Shown in pieces: positions 1-10,562 of a stretch of DNA of 44,854 nt. Location: contig NZ_QBKZ01000016.1 of assembly GCF_003056725.1 (NCBI RefSeq), positions 456,874 through 501,727 on the forward strand, read 5' to 3'. This DNA is from Mangrovicoccus ximenensis. Its GTDB lineage: Bacteria > Pseudomonadota > Alphaproteobacteria > Rhodobacterales > Rhodobacteraceae. The notes beneath the pieces were generated by a model, which had not been told where the DNA came from, did no database searches, and worked only from the letters and a program-made list of their open reading frames with translations. The position numbers and the translations under genes were made by a program. Position 1 is the stretch's first letter; each line of letters starts with the position of its first letter.

Positions 1-2
1 CC

Positions 3-250
3 GAGGCGCAGGGCGTCGACATCTCCGACGCGGCGATCTCGCAGACCGACCTGTCGCATCTGGCCGATCCGGCCGAGCTGAAGGTGGCGAAGAAGCTGGC
101 CGAATGGCCGCGTCTCGTCGAGATCGCGGCGCGCGGGAACGAGCCGCACCGCATCGCCTTCTACCTGTACGAGCTGGCCAGCGAATTCCACGCGCTGTGG
201 AATCGCGGCAACGACCAGACCGAGCTGCGCTTCGTCCAGGACGGCGATAA
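3..250 (+). pseudogene. argS: Arginyl-tRNA synthetase, 3' fragment, C-terminus missing
   Basis: The reading frame open from the window edge encodes the anticodon-binding domain of class I arginyl-tRNA synthetase. It shows the family signature [18 protein letters not shown] followed by [16 protein letters not shown]. In ArgS this is followed by roughly 45 more residues ending near ILGV. Here the match stops abruptly after GDK (about position 250), and the frame runs on into unrelated sequence. ArgS charges tRNA-Arg and is normally essential, so this copy should not be the functional one if the junction is real. The 5' end lies outside the window. Identification is confident; the exact break is good to about 10 bases. 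Confidence 0.85.
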
Positions 251-328
251 GTCAGTGAGCGGCTACCTAATGAAACGGCGCGGGGGCTGCAAGAGGGAAA
301 ACGGCAGAAAATTCACTTGGCTGAAAAC

Positions 329-356
329 TTGTCGTTCAGGGCCCTGCGGACATATC
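329..356 (+). promoter_or_regulatory. Possible sigma-70-type promoter before the DUF2059 fragment
   Basis: TTGTCG (329-334) and CATATC (351-356) are separated by 16 bases, upstream of a start codon at 387 that has a strong GGAGGG ribosome binding site at 373-378. This is a pattern match only and is weak support. Confidence 0.3.
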
Positions 357-386
357 TTTCCGCAGACCAGCCGGAGGGTCCCGAAG

Positions 387-659
387 ATGCTTGCACGCAT
401 GCTGTCCACCACGCTTCTTGCCGTCGCGCTGCCCGCGGGCGGCTGGGCGCAATCCGCCGCCGTCACCGGCGAGATGTTCGACGCGCTGCGCATCGGCGAC
501 CTCCTGGAGATCATGGCAGAGGAAAGCCGCCGCCATGGCGAGGATCTCGACGCCTCCATGCTGCAGGGCCGCGGCGGGGCGGGCTGGGCGCGCATCGTCG
601 AGGCGATCAACGACCCCGCTGCCTGGGAGCCGCAGCTGCGCGGCTCGGTCGGGGCGGCC
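387..659 (+). pseudogene. DUF2059-type secreted protein, 5' part only
   Basis: The start at 387 is preceded by GGAGGG. The product begins with a Sec-type signal peptide ([18 protein letters not shown], cleavage near GGWAQS), then [20 protein letters not shown] and a GWARIVEAI segment. That is the beginning of small exported Rhodobacterales proteins carrying DUF2059. Family resemblance ends at about residue 90. Beyond position ~660 the frame reads through antisense pyrF DNA, so the fused downstream translation is not a real protein. Function of the family is unknown. The call of DUF2059 is from remembered family pattern and is moderately sure. Confidence 0.55.
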
Positions 660-1199
660 CGGACGCACGCCCGGGGTGACGATCAGCCGGCCTTCGGATT
701 CCGGCAGGCCGCGGATCAGCGCGGCTTCCTGCGGCGAGGCGATCACCCCGTCAGCCCCGGCGGCCAGCGCCCGCGCGGCGCGCTCCAGCACCAGTTCCTC
801 GACCGGGCCGTCCTGGATCAGCGCGTCGTCCAGATCGGCGCGGTCGAGCGAGGTCAGGATGGTCACCGCGAGGATCTGCGTCTTCGAGCCGGCCGCGCCC
901 TCCTTGGCGGCGCGCACCACATGGGGGTCGCCATGCACGGTCAGGAAATCCAGGTCGAACTGCGCCAGGCCGCGCACGGCGGCCTCGACGGTCGCGCCGA
1001 TGTCGAACAGCTTCATGTCGAGGAAGATGCGCTTGCCGTGTTCCTGCTTCAGCTCGTTGGCCAGCGCCAGCCCGCCGCCGGTCAGCATGCCGAGGCCGAT
1101 CTTGTAGAACCCGACCTCCGGTCCGAGCTGTTCTGCCAGCTGCAGCCCGGCAACGGCATTCGGAACATCGAGGGCGACAATCAGGCGGTCATCGGTCAT
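660..1199 (-). pseudogene. pyrF: Orotidine 5'-phosphate decarboxylase, 3' end missing
   Basis: This encodes the first ~180 residues of OMP decarboxylase, the last step of UMP synthesis. It starts at 1199 ([12 protein letters not shown]) behind AGGAG. The catalytic DMKLFDIG (Asp-x-Lys-x-x-Asp) motif is present, as are FLTVHGDP and [10 protein letters not shown]. The family then continues with the Q/R phosphate-binding segment and GADYLVVGR-like C-terminal loop, and these are absent. Instead the frame enters antisense DUF2059 DNA at about 660. The protein would lack part of its phosphate site and should be inactive. It is joined tail-to-tail with a gene that is also missing its 3' end, which points to a rearrangement or assembly join. 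Confidence 0.85.
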
Positions 1200-1400
1200 G
1201 GGGCGGCTCCTGCGGACGTGAGTTGCCCCTGCCATGGGGTCCCCAGGGCCGAAGGTCAAGCCCGGCGGGCCGATCTCTCACGCGGGCACACTTCGCGGTG
1301 AGATGGACGGGGAATTCCGGATTTCCGCTCCGCCGCCGGACGGCGCGTGGCATGGTCGGCCCGCGGCGCGTCGCTTCCACCTAAAGCGAATGGAGAAATC

Positions 1401-2213
1401 ATGTCATTCCAGTCTATTGCGCGACGGGCTATCCTGCCCGCCGTTCTGGCTGCCTGTGCCTTTCCGGCGGCGGCGGCCACCTTGCGGGTCACCGTAACGA
1501 ACAATTTCGCGGCCGGGGGCTTTTCGCTGACGCCGCTCTGGGTGGCCTTCCAGGACGGCAGCTTCGATGCCTTCGACCGGGGCAGCGCGGCCTCCGGCGC
1601 GGTCGAGAGCCTGGCCGAACTCGGCGATCCGTCGGGGCTCGATGCCGCGCTCGCGGCAGCGGACGGCGATGCGGTGTCGGGCGTGATCCCGGCAACGGCG
1701 ACGGGTCCCGGAACGATCGATCCCGGCGAAACCGGCTCGGCGGAGTTCGAGGTCTCGCCCGCTTCGGCGCGCTACTTCACCTTCATGTCGATGCTCGTGC
1801 CGTCGAACGACTCGTTCCTCGGCGCGGAGGACCCGCTGGCGCACGAGCTGTTCGACGCCTCCGGGGGCTTCCTCGGCGATCTGGTCCTGACCCTGACCGC
1901 CGCCGATCTGTTCGATGCCGGAACCGAGGTCAACAATGCGGAAAACGGTCCCGCCTTCGTCATCGGCCAGGACGGGACGGCGGGCGAAGACGAGAACGGC
2001 GTTGTCGGTCCGGTCTCCTCGCTTTCGGGCTTTGCCGGGATCGAAACGCCTCTGGGCGACCTGATCCTGCCCGATCTGACCGGCGATCCCGCGGGGCTTG
2101 CCGTGGCGACGATCCGCATCGAGCAGATCCCCGAAGTCCCGGTGCCTCCGGCGGCGGCGCTGGCCGTGTCGGCGCTGGCCGCGCTCGGGATGCTCCGCCG
2201 GCGCAGGGCGTGA
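1401..2213 (+). CDS. Spondin_N-domain secreted protein with VPxPA-type C-terminal sorting tail
   Basis: 270 residues. The start at 1401 follows TGGAGAA. Residues 1-25 form a signal peptide ending in AAAAT. The body matches the Spondin_N pattern of marine bacteria: LRVTVTNNFAAGGFSLTPLW, FQDGSFDAFDRGSAASGAVE, LAELGDPSGLDAAL, RYFTFMSMLVPSNDSFLG, HELFDASGGF and FDAGTEVNN. The last 25 residues carry VPVPPAA, a hydrophobic stretch and RRRRA, the three-part layout of PEP-CTERM/VPLPA-CTERM signals recognised by exosortases. It is probably exported and anchored or released at the surface. No exosortase lies in the window. A second protein with the same kind of tail is at 15264. Confidence 0.75.
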   Translation: MSFQSIARRAILPAVLAACAFPAAAATLRVTVTNNFAAGGFSLTPLWVAFQDGSFDAFDRGSAASGAVESLAELGDPSGLDAALAAADGDAVSGVIPATATGPGTIDPGETGSAEFEVSPASARYFTFMSMLVPSNDSFLGAEDPLAHELFDASGGFLGDLVLTLTAADLFDAGTEVNNAENGPAFVIGQDGTAGEDENGVVGPVSSLSGFAGIETPLGDLILPDLTGDPAGLAVATIRIEQIPEVPVPPAAALAVSALAALGMLRRRRA

Positions 2214-2264
2214 CAGATCGGCATCCGGGAGCCTTCCGCCCCGGGTGCCGTCCGGGCGGCACGC

Positions 2265-2573
2265 TCAGGCCGCGCTGGCCCGGGACGCGCCTCCGGAGGC
2301 CGTCATTGCCTGGAAGCAGAAATTTTCCATGCGGATTGCCGCGCCGAGCATCAGCCGGGCTTCGATCCGCAGCCGGTCGCGCAGCGTTCCGCCGCCCTCT
2401 TCGGGGACGGCTAGCGTCAGGTTGCGGGCCTGCAGTCCGTCGCCGGATTTCAGCAGGACGCTGACATCGACCTCGAGCAGTCCGGGTCCGATCTGGCGGA
2501 GGCGGCGGATTTCGAGATCGGCGAGCTCCGGGGAGGCATCAAGCCGGAGCATGGGAGAGGGGGCGTCTTCCAT
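2265..2573 (-). CDS. Small conserved-looking hypothetical protein
   Basis: 102 residues if started at 2573 (MEDAPSPMLRLDASPE), with AGGT about 8 bases upstream. A longer version starting at 2621 would place its start inside the 2605-2621 palindrome, which makes it less likely. The product is soluble, without signal peptide or membrane segment. It has an amphipathic centre (LEIRRLRQIGPGLLEVDVSV, LKSGDGLQARNLTLAV) that looks like a small beta-rich fold. No family is recognised. It is divergent from clpB and shares its AT-richer upstream region. It could be spurious, but third-position GC and the ribosome site favour a real gene. Confidence 0.5.
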   Translation of the reverse strand: MEDAPSPMLRLDASPELADLEIRRLRQIGPGLLEVDVSVLLKSGDGLQARNLTLAVPEEGGGTLRDRLRIEARLMLGAAIRMENFCFQAMTASGGASRASAA

Positions 2574-2604
2574 GGTCGATACCTGTTTTGTGTCCATCCA
2601 AAGT

Positions 2605-2621
2605 ATGGGCAAACTGCCCAT
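2605..2621. promoter_or_regulatory. Perfect 7-bp inverted repeat, candidate operator
   Basis: ATGGGCA-AAC-TGCCCAT lies in the AT-rich region between the divergent genes at 2573 (minus) and 2832 (clpB). Its place just upstream of the minus-strand start fits a repressor or activator site for that gene. No known regulator is assigned. Confidence 0.4.
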
Positions 2622-2724
2622 TTTTCAACTTTAGATTTTGTTTCAAACACCCCACTCGCGGAAAACCGCCGAGCCGCCGCATTGTTCCCGCCGTTCATGT
2701 CCGGAAAAATCCGGGATGGCCGGT

Positions 2725-2753
2725 CTTGCGGTGTGATCACAGACCGCCCATCT
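2725..2753 (+). promoter_or_regulatory. Sigma-32 (heat-shock) promoter of clpB
   Basis: CTTGCGG (2725-2731) and GCCCATCT (2746-2753), separated by 14 bases, match the RpoH-type consensus CTTGAAA-N11..16-CCCCATNT at the conserved CTTG and at seven of eight -10 positions. Transcription would start near 2760, leaving a leader of about 70 bases before clpB. Confidence 0.6.
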
Positions 2754-2831
2754 TCTGTGCAGAGGCCTCTCGGGCCCCGTGCCGCAATGGCGGGCGGGCA
2801 GGCAGGGGCGCTTTGAAAAGGGAGAATGTCC

Positions 2832-5447
<2,616 letters not shown>

Positions 5448-5467
5448 GCGGGCCGGACCCTGAATGC

Positions 5468-5495
5468 GGGGCGCGGGGGGAAACCTCCGCGCCCC
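5468..5495 (+). terminator. Hairpin after clpB
   Basis: GGGGCGCGG (5468-5476) pairs with CCGCGCCCC (5487-5495), nine GC-rich pairs, followed by TTCCGTTT. This is a likely intrinsic terminator 20 bases after the clpB stop. Confidence 0.7.
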
Positions 5496-5600
5496 TTCCG
5501 TTTCCGGCTCCCGCCAGCGTGATCGCCCGTGTGCGTCCGGGACGAAACTTCGCGGCAGAGGGCGCGTTCTCCCGGGGCAATCCGAAGTCAGGAGCATCCC

Positions 5601-6095
5601 ATGACCCGCACCGCCCTTTTCGCCTCTGTCCTGAGCCTCGCCGCAGCGCCGGTCCTCGCGGCCACCGCCACGGCCACGCTCGAGGGCACCGATGGCAGCC
5701 CGATGGGCACCGTCACCGTCGAGGACACAGCCTCCGGCATGGCGCATGTCACGGTGGAACTAGAAAACGTGCCCGAGGGCGTGCACGGCATCCACATCCA
5801 TGAAACCGGCGACTGTTCGGCCGACGACTTCACCTCGGCGGGCGGCCACCTGTCGGGCGATGCCGATCACGGCATCATGGCCGGGAACGGCCCGCATCCG
5901 GGCGACCTGCCGAACGCCCATGTGCCGGAGTCGGGCATGCTGACCGTCGAGGTCTTCCAGCCGGATTTCGCGGTCGAGGACATGCTGATGGACGAGGACG
6001 GCGCTGCCTTCATCATCCATTCGGGCGCCGACGACTACGAAAGCCAGCCCTCGGGCGACGCGGGCAGCCGGATCGCCTGCGGCGTTTTCGAGTGA
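5601..6095 (+). CDS. sodC: Periplasmic Cu/Zn superoxide dismutase
   Basis: 164 residues. The start at 5601 has AGGAG six bases upstream. Residues 1-20 (MTRTALFASVLSLAAAPVLA) are a Sec signal peptide, so the enzyme acts in the periplasm and converts superoxide to peroxide and oxygen. Copper ligands are visible in GVHGIHIHETG. The disulphide cysteines are in GDCS and IACGVFE. The zinc-loop histidines are in the GGHLSGDADHGIM and GNGPHPGD region, and the last Cu ligand is in AFIIHSGADDY. The bacterial-type loop and C-terminal SRIACGV are intact. Monocistronic, bounded by hairpins on both sides. Confidence 0.93.
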   Translation: MTRTALFASVLSLAAAPVLAATATATLEGTDGSPMGTVTVEDTASGMAHVTVELENVPEGVHGIHIHETGDCSADDFTSAGGHLSGDADHGIMAGNGPHPGDLPNAHVPESGMLTVEVFQPDFAVEDMLMDEDGAAFIIHSGADDYESQPSGDAGSRIACGVFE

Positions 6096-6103
6096 GGTGT
6101 CCC

Positions 6104-6125
6104 TGCGGCGCCTCCGGGCGCCGCA
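6104..6125 (+). terminator. Hairpin after sodC with UNCG tetraloop
   Basis: TGCGGCGCC (6104-6112), loop TCCG, and GGCGCCGCA (6117-6125) form a perfect nine-pair stem closed by a stable UCCG tetraloop, 9 bases after the sodC stop. The following ACCTTTAG is a poor U-tract, so termination is probable but not certain. Confidence 0.55.
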
Positions 6126-6223
6126 ACCTTTAGCCCGGCTAAAGCGGAATGAAGCTGCGCGCGGCTTGTCGGAGCGGATGGGACAGGCATACTGACCCGG
6201 ACAACGACACGCGCGAGGATATC

Positions 6224-7579
6224 ATGGCACGCAGCGACAAGCTCCGGCTGGGCACTTTCGTCTACACTTTCGGCTTCCACCCGGCGGCTTGGCTGCATCC
6301 CGAGTCCGACGTGAACGGCGCCAACGACATCGCGCATCTCGCCGAGGTCGCGAAGATCTCCGAGGCGGGCAAGCTCGACTTCATGTTCTTCGCGGACAGC
6401 CCGGCGGCCGCGGTCGGCCACCCCGAGGCGCTGGCCCGCCAGCCCACCAAGATGAACCGCTTCGAGCCGATCACCGCGATCACCGCGCTCAGCATGGTGA
6501 CCGAGAAGCTCGGCTTCGTCGCCACCGCCTCGACCAGCTATTACGAACCCTACAACATCGCCCGGCTCTATGCCTCCGCCGACCATATCTCGGGCGGGCG
6601 GGTCTGCTGGAACGTGGTCACCTCGGACCATGACGAGACCGGCTACAACTACAACCGGCAGGGGCTCGATCCGCATGCCGACCGCTACAACCGCGGCGAG
6701 GAATTCCTCGACGTGGTCTTCGGGCTCTGGGACAGCTGGGAAGACGACGCGCTGCTGCTCGACCGCGAAAACGGCATGTATCACGACCCGGAGAAGCTGC
6801 ACCAGCTGGATCACGTGGGCGAGCATTTCCAGGTGCGCGGCCCGCTGAACATCGCCCGCACGCCGCAGGGGCGCCCGGTGATCGCCCAGGCGGGGGGCTC
6901 CGAGCGGGGGCGGGAACTGGCGGCGCGCACCGCCGAGATCGCGTTCTCGCTGGCGTCGAACATCGAGAAGAACGCCGCCTTCTACAAGGACGTGAAGTCC
7001 CGGATGGCGAAATACGGCCGCGATCCCAAGGATCTGAAGATCATGCCGGGCATCGTCATCAATACCGGCGAGACCCGCGAGGAGGCCGAGGCCCGCGCCC
7101 AGGAGATGGTCGACCTGATGCATCCCGAGGTGGGCCTGCTGATGCTGCAGGAATTCCTGGAGACCGACCTGCACGGTGCCGACCTGGACGCGCCCTTCCC
7201 GATGGAGCGGATGCCGGAAAAGCCGAAGGGCTCGGTTGCGATGTTCGAGGAGGTGAAGGGCTTCGTCGAGCAGGGCCACACGCTGCGCGAGCTGGTCACC
7301 CATTACGCGCGCCAGCACACCGGCAACGGCCTGACCGGCAGCTACATCGAAGTCGCGGATTTCATGCAGGAATGGTTCGAGGCCGAGGCGGCGGACGGCT
7401 TCATCCTGATGTTCCCGACCCTGCCGGCATCGCTGCGCGACTTCACCCGTCTGGTCGTGCCCGAGCTGCAGCGCCGGGGCCTCTTCCGCGAGGAATACGA
7501 GGCCGACACGCTGCGCGGCAATCTCGGGCTGAGCTGGCCGGTCACCCGCCACGCGGCGGCAAGGCAGGCGGCCGAGTAG
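6224..7579 (+). CDS. LLM-class flavin-dependent monooxygenase, NtaA/SnaA/DszA type
   Basis: 451 residues. The start at 6224 (MARSDKLRLGTFVYTFG) has GAGGAT upstream; an earlier in-frame start at 6149 has no good ribosome site and adds a non-family extension. It is a TIM-barrel FMNH2-dependent monooxygenase of the bacterial-luciferase superfamily. Recognisable family segments are GFHPAAWLHPESD, FMFFADS, STSYYEPYNIARLYASAD, SGGRVCWNVVTSD, FQVRGPLNIARTPQG, PVIAQAGGSERGRELAARTA and GSYIEVADFM. Members oxidise nitrilotriacetate, pristinamycin, dibenzothiophene sulfone or alkane sulfides with a separate flavin reductase. The substrate here cannot be read from sequence. The FAD oxidase gene starts 75 bases downstream on the same strand, so they may be cotranscribed. 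Confidence 0.88.
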   Translation: MARSDKLRLGTFVYTFGFHPAAWLHPESDVNGANDIAHLAEVAKISEAGKLDFMFFADSPAAAVGHPEALARQPTKMNRFEPITAITALSMVTEKLGFVATASTSYYEPYNIARLYASADHISGGRVCWNVVTSDHDETGYNYNRQGLDPHADRYNRGEEFLDVVFGLWDSWEDDALLLDRENGMYHDPEKLHQLDHVGEHFQVRGPLNIARTPQGRPVIAQAGGSERGRELAARTAEIAFSLASNIEKNAAFYKDVKSRMAKYGRDPKDLKIMPGIVINTGETREEAEARAQEMVDLMHPEVGLLMLQEFLETDLHGADLDAPFPMERMPEKPKGSVAMFEEVKGFVEQGHTLRELVTHYARQHTGNGLTGSYIEVADFMQEWFEAEAADGFILMFPTLPASLRDFTRLVVPELQRRGLFREEYEADTLRGNLGLSWPVTRHAAARQAAE

Positions 7580-7654
7580 CTTTCCTCCCTCTGCCGGTCT
7601 ACACGGTCCCGCGGCGGGCTTGACCCGCCGCCTCTTCCTTGCCGGAGCCTTGCC

Positions 7655-9013
7655 ATGTCCCATCCCGCAATTGCCGCCCTCCAAGCCCGCTTCGGCGGCC
7701 GGATCGAGACCGGACAGGCGGTCCGCGACCAGCACGGGGCAGGGGATAGCTGGCATCCCGCCGCGCCGCCCGAGGCGGTGCTCTTCGCCGAAACGACCGC
7801 CGAGGTCTCGGACGCACTTGCGATCTGCCACGCGCACGGCTTTCCGGTGGTGGCCTTTGGGCACGGCTCGTCGATCGAGGGCCAGACCCAGGCGGTCATG
7901 GGCGGGCTGTCGCTGGACCTGACGCGCATGGCCAAGGTGCTGCGGGTCTCGGCCGAGGACATGGATGCGACGGTGGAGGCCGGCTGCACCCGCCAGCAGC
8001 TGAACGAGGATCTGCGCGACACCGGGCTGTTCCTGCCGATCGACGTGGGCGCCCATGCCACGATGGGCGGGCTGGCCTCGACGCGGGCCTCGGGGACGAT
8101 GACGGTGCGCCACGGCACGATGCGCGACCGGGTGCTGGGCCTGACCGTGGTCATGGCCAACGGCGAAGTGATCCAAACCGGCGGGCGGGCGCGGAAATCC
8201 TCCTCGGGCTACGACCTGACCGGGCTCTTCGTCGGCGCCGAGGGCACGCTTGGCATCATCACCGAGGTCACGCTGCGCCTCGCCGGCATCCCCGAGGCGG
8301 CGAAGGCCGGGCTCTACAGCTTCGCCGAGATTGCCGAGGCGACCGCGACGGTGGTCGAGGCGCTGCAATGCGGGCTCTGCCTGAACCGGATCGAGCTCCT
8401 GGACGCGCTGCAGATGCAGGCGATCAATGCCTATAACGGCACCGCGCATCCCGAGACCGCGACGCTGATGATCGAGATGGCCGGGAGCGAGGCGCAGGTC
8501 GCGGCCGATCTGGAGATGTTCGGCGCGCTGGCCGAGGGCCATGGCGCGGCGGCGGCGCCCTGCGCAACGCCCGAAGCGTACAATGCGCTCTGGAAGCTGC
8601 GCCATTCGGCGCTCTACTCGGCGCGGGCGCTGCGGCCGGGTGCAAAGAGCCTGTCCACCGATGTCTGCGTTCCGGTCTCGTCGCTGCCGCAGGTGATCGC
8701 CGGGATCCAGGCCGAAATCGCCGCCGCCGGTGTCATGGCACCGCTGCACGGCCATGTCGGCGATGGAAATTTCCACCTGGTGATGCTGTTCGACGGACCG
8801 GAGGAGCAGGAGGTCGTGCGCGGTTTGCATGCGCGGCTGATCGCCATGGCGCTGGAGGCCGGAGGCACCGCCACGGGCGAACATGGCGTGGGGCTGGGCA
8901 AGAAGCTCTTCATGCAGGCCGAACATGGCCAGGCCCTTGGAGTCATGCGGAAAATCAAGGCGGCCCTCGACCCGCAGGGCATCCTGAATCCCGGCAAGAT
9001 CTTCGATCTCTGA
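7655..9013 (+). CDS. FAD-linked oxidase, D-lactate dehydrogenase (LdhD/Dld-like) family
   Basis: 452 residues. The N-terminal PCMH-type FAD domain (about 35-215) has FGHGSSIEGQT for FAD pyrophosphate binding, TMGGLASTRASGTMTVRHG, and SSGYDLTGLFVGAEGTLGI. The C-terminal FAD-oxidase domain has HVGDGNFHLVMLF, GTATGEHGVGLGKK and the usual ending GILNPGKIF. These are the hallmarks of cytochrome- or quinone-linked 2-hydroxyacid dehydrogenases such as D-lactate dehydrogenase and GlcD. Length and the missing Fe-S domain favour the single-subunit D-lactate type. Sequence alone does not separate D-lactate from other D-2-hydroxyacids. It may be in an operon with the preceding flavin monooxygenase. Confidence 0.85.
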   Translation: MSHPAIAALQARFGGRIETGQAVRDQHGAGDSWHPAAPPEAVLFAETTAEVSDALAICHAHGFPVVAFGHGSSIEGQTQAVMGGLSLDLTRMAKVLRVSAEDMDATVEAGCTRQQLNEDLRDTGLFLPIDVGAHATMGGLASTRASGTMTVRHGTMRDRVLGLTVVMANGEVIQTGGRARKSSSGYDLTGLFVGAEGTLGIITEVTLRLAGIPEAAKAGLYSFAEIAEATATVVEALQCGLCLNRIELLDALQMQAINAYNGTAHPETATLMIEMAGSEAQVAADLEMFGALAEGHGAAAAPCATPEAYNALWKLRHSALYSARALRPGAKSLSTDVCVPVSSLPQVIAGIQAEIAAAGVMAPLHGHVGDGNFHLVMLFDGPEEQEVVRGLHARLIAMALEAGGTATGEHGVGLGKKLFMQAEHGQALGVMRKIKAALDPQGILNPGKIFDL

Positions 9014-9219
9014 CCTGCCGGGCCCAAGGCTGCGGCGCGCGCGATTGTGACGCCCGGCCCCATGGCGGCCCGCCCCGGCCGGGTGTCTAAGCGGTCCTGC
9101 ATGCAGCGACGCATGCGGCCCGGCCGCCGCCGCGGACGGCCCGCTGCGGGAAAGGACCGGCCTTGAACCAGAAAACCGTGCCGCCTAGGCTTTCCCCAAC
9201 GCACCGGTGGGAGACGATC

Positions 9220-10482
9220 ATGTACCGTGTCTGGGGCTTCGTCAGCGAATACTCCCTGCTTCTGATCAGCGGGGCGCTGATTGCGCTCGTCTGGGTGAAT
9301 GTCGCCCCGCACAGCTACCATGACTTCGTCGAGTTCGTGATCGCCGACGATTTCTTCATCGGCCATCCGCATCTGGACGCAGAGGGCCATGTCCACCGCA
9401 CGCTGACGCTGCATTACCTGATCAACGACGTGCTGATGGCGCTGTTCTTCGCCATCGCCGCCAAGGAGGTCTGGGAGGCGGTCGTGCTGCAGAACGGCTC
9501 GCTGCGGGGCAAGAAGGCGGCGACGCCGCTATTCGCGACCGCGGGCGGCATGGCCGGGCCGGTGCTGGTCTATCTCGGCATCGCCGCGGTCATGGGGTCC
9601 GAGACCTTCGACGCGGTGTCGCGCGGCTGGGCGATCCCGACCGCGACGGACATCGCTTTCTCCTATCTTGTCGGGCGGATCGTCTTCGGCGCGGGCCATC
9701 CGGCGGTGCGCTTCCTGCTGCTGCTGGCCATCGCCGACGACGCGGCCGGGCTGATCATCCTGGCGGTGTTCTACCCGTCGGGCGAGCTGGCGCTGGAATG
9801 GCTGCTGCTGTCGATCGCCGCCTCCGCCGCGGCCTACATCCTGTTCAACGAATTGCCGCGCCGCATGGACCGCGGCGACCAGCTGAGGCTGCATTCGACC
9901 TGGGTGCGCCAGCGGCTCGGCTTCTGGCCCTATGCGGTCGCGGGCTGCCTGAGCTGGTACGGCTTCATGCGCGCCGGGCTCCATCCGGCGCTGGGGCTCC
10001 TGCCGGTCGTTCCGGCCATCCCCCATGCCGACCGCGCCTTCGGCTTCTTCGCCGATGCCGAAAGCCATCTGCACGACCTGCTGAACGAGATGGAGCACGC
10101 GCTGAAATACCCGGTGGAGGTGGTGCTGTTCTTCTTCGGGCTGGTCAATGCCGGGGTGGAGCTGAACGCGATCGGCCCGGCGACGCTGCTGGTCTTCCTC
10201 GGCCTGGTGATCGGCAAGCCGCTCGGCGTGACCCTGTTCGGCTGGATCGCGGCGCGGCCCTTGGGGCTCGGCCTGCCCGAGGGCATGCGGGTCGTCGACC
10301 TGACGGTGATCGGCTGCGTCTCGGCGATCGGCTTCACCGTCTCGCTCTTCATCGCGACGGTCGCCTTCGAGCCGGGGCTGGTGCAGGACGCCGCCAAGAT
10401 GGGCGCGCTCCTGAGCTTCGCCGCCGCGCTGCTGTCCTTCGTGGCCGGGCGCGTCGCGCGGGTGAAGCGCCGCCCGGCGTGA
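9220..10482 (+). CDS. nhaA: Na+/H+ antiporter NhaA
   Basis: 420 residues with about 12 hydrophobic segments. The start at 9220 follows GGGAGACG; the upstream in-frame start at 9163 lacks a good site. Diagnostic NhaA segments are ALFFAIAAKEVWEA, GGMAGPVLVYL, WAIPTATDIAFSY (the discontinuous-helix TATD motif) and LLLAIADDAAGLIILAVFY, where the double Asp corresponds to D163/D164 of the E. coli ion-binding site. GLVNAGVELN and IGFTVSLFIA complete the family pattern. It exchanges protons for Na+ or Li+ across the inner membrane in pH and salt homeostasis. The loop FIGHPHLDAEGHVHRT after the first membrane segment is an insertion unlike E. coli NhaA but seen in longer relatives. Confidence 0.93.
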   Translation: MYRVWGFVSEYSLLLISGALIALVWVNVAPHSYHDFVEFVIADDFFIGHPHLDAEGHVHRTLTLHYLINDVLMALFFAIAAKEVWEAVVLQNGSLRGKKAATPLFATAGGMAGPVLVYLGIAAVMGSETFDAVSRGWAIPTATDIAFSYLVGRIVFGAGHPAVRFLLLLAIADDAAGLIILAVFYPSGELALEWLLLSIAASAAAYILFNELPRRMDRGDQLRLHSTWVRQRLGFWPYAVAGCLSWYGFMRAGLHPALGLLPVVPAIPHADRAFGFFADAESHLHDLLNEMEHALKYPVEVVLFFFGLVNAGVELNAIGPATLLVFLGLVIGKPLGVTLFGWIAARPLGLGLPEGMRVVDLTVIGCVSAIGFTVSLFIATVAFEPGLVQDAAKMGALLSFAAALLSFVAGRVARVKRRPA

Positions 10483-10562
10483 CTTCCAGCCTGTTAAGCA
10501 TGTCTTCAGGCCGCATCTGCTAGACCCTCTCCGTCCCCGCTCGCGCGGGCCGGAGAAGGTGC

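Noticed and set aside
6035..8926. 963-codon minus-strand open frame
   Set aside because: Antisense to the flavin monooxygenase and FAD oxidase genes, which have clear motifs and ribosome sites; the minus frame has neither.
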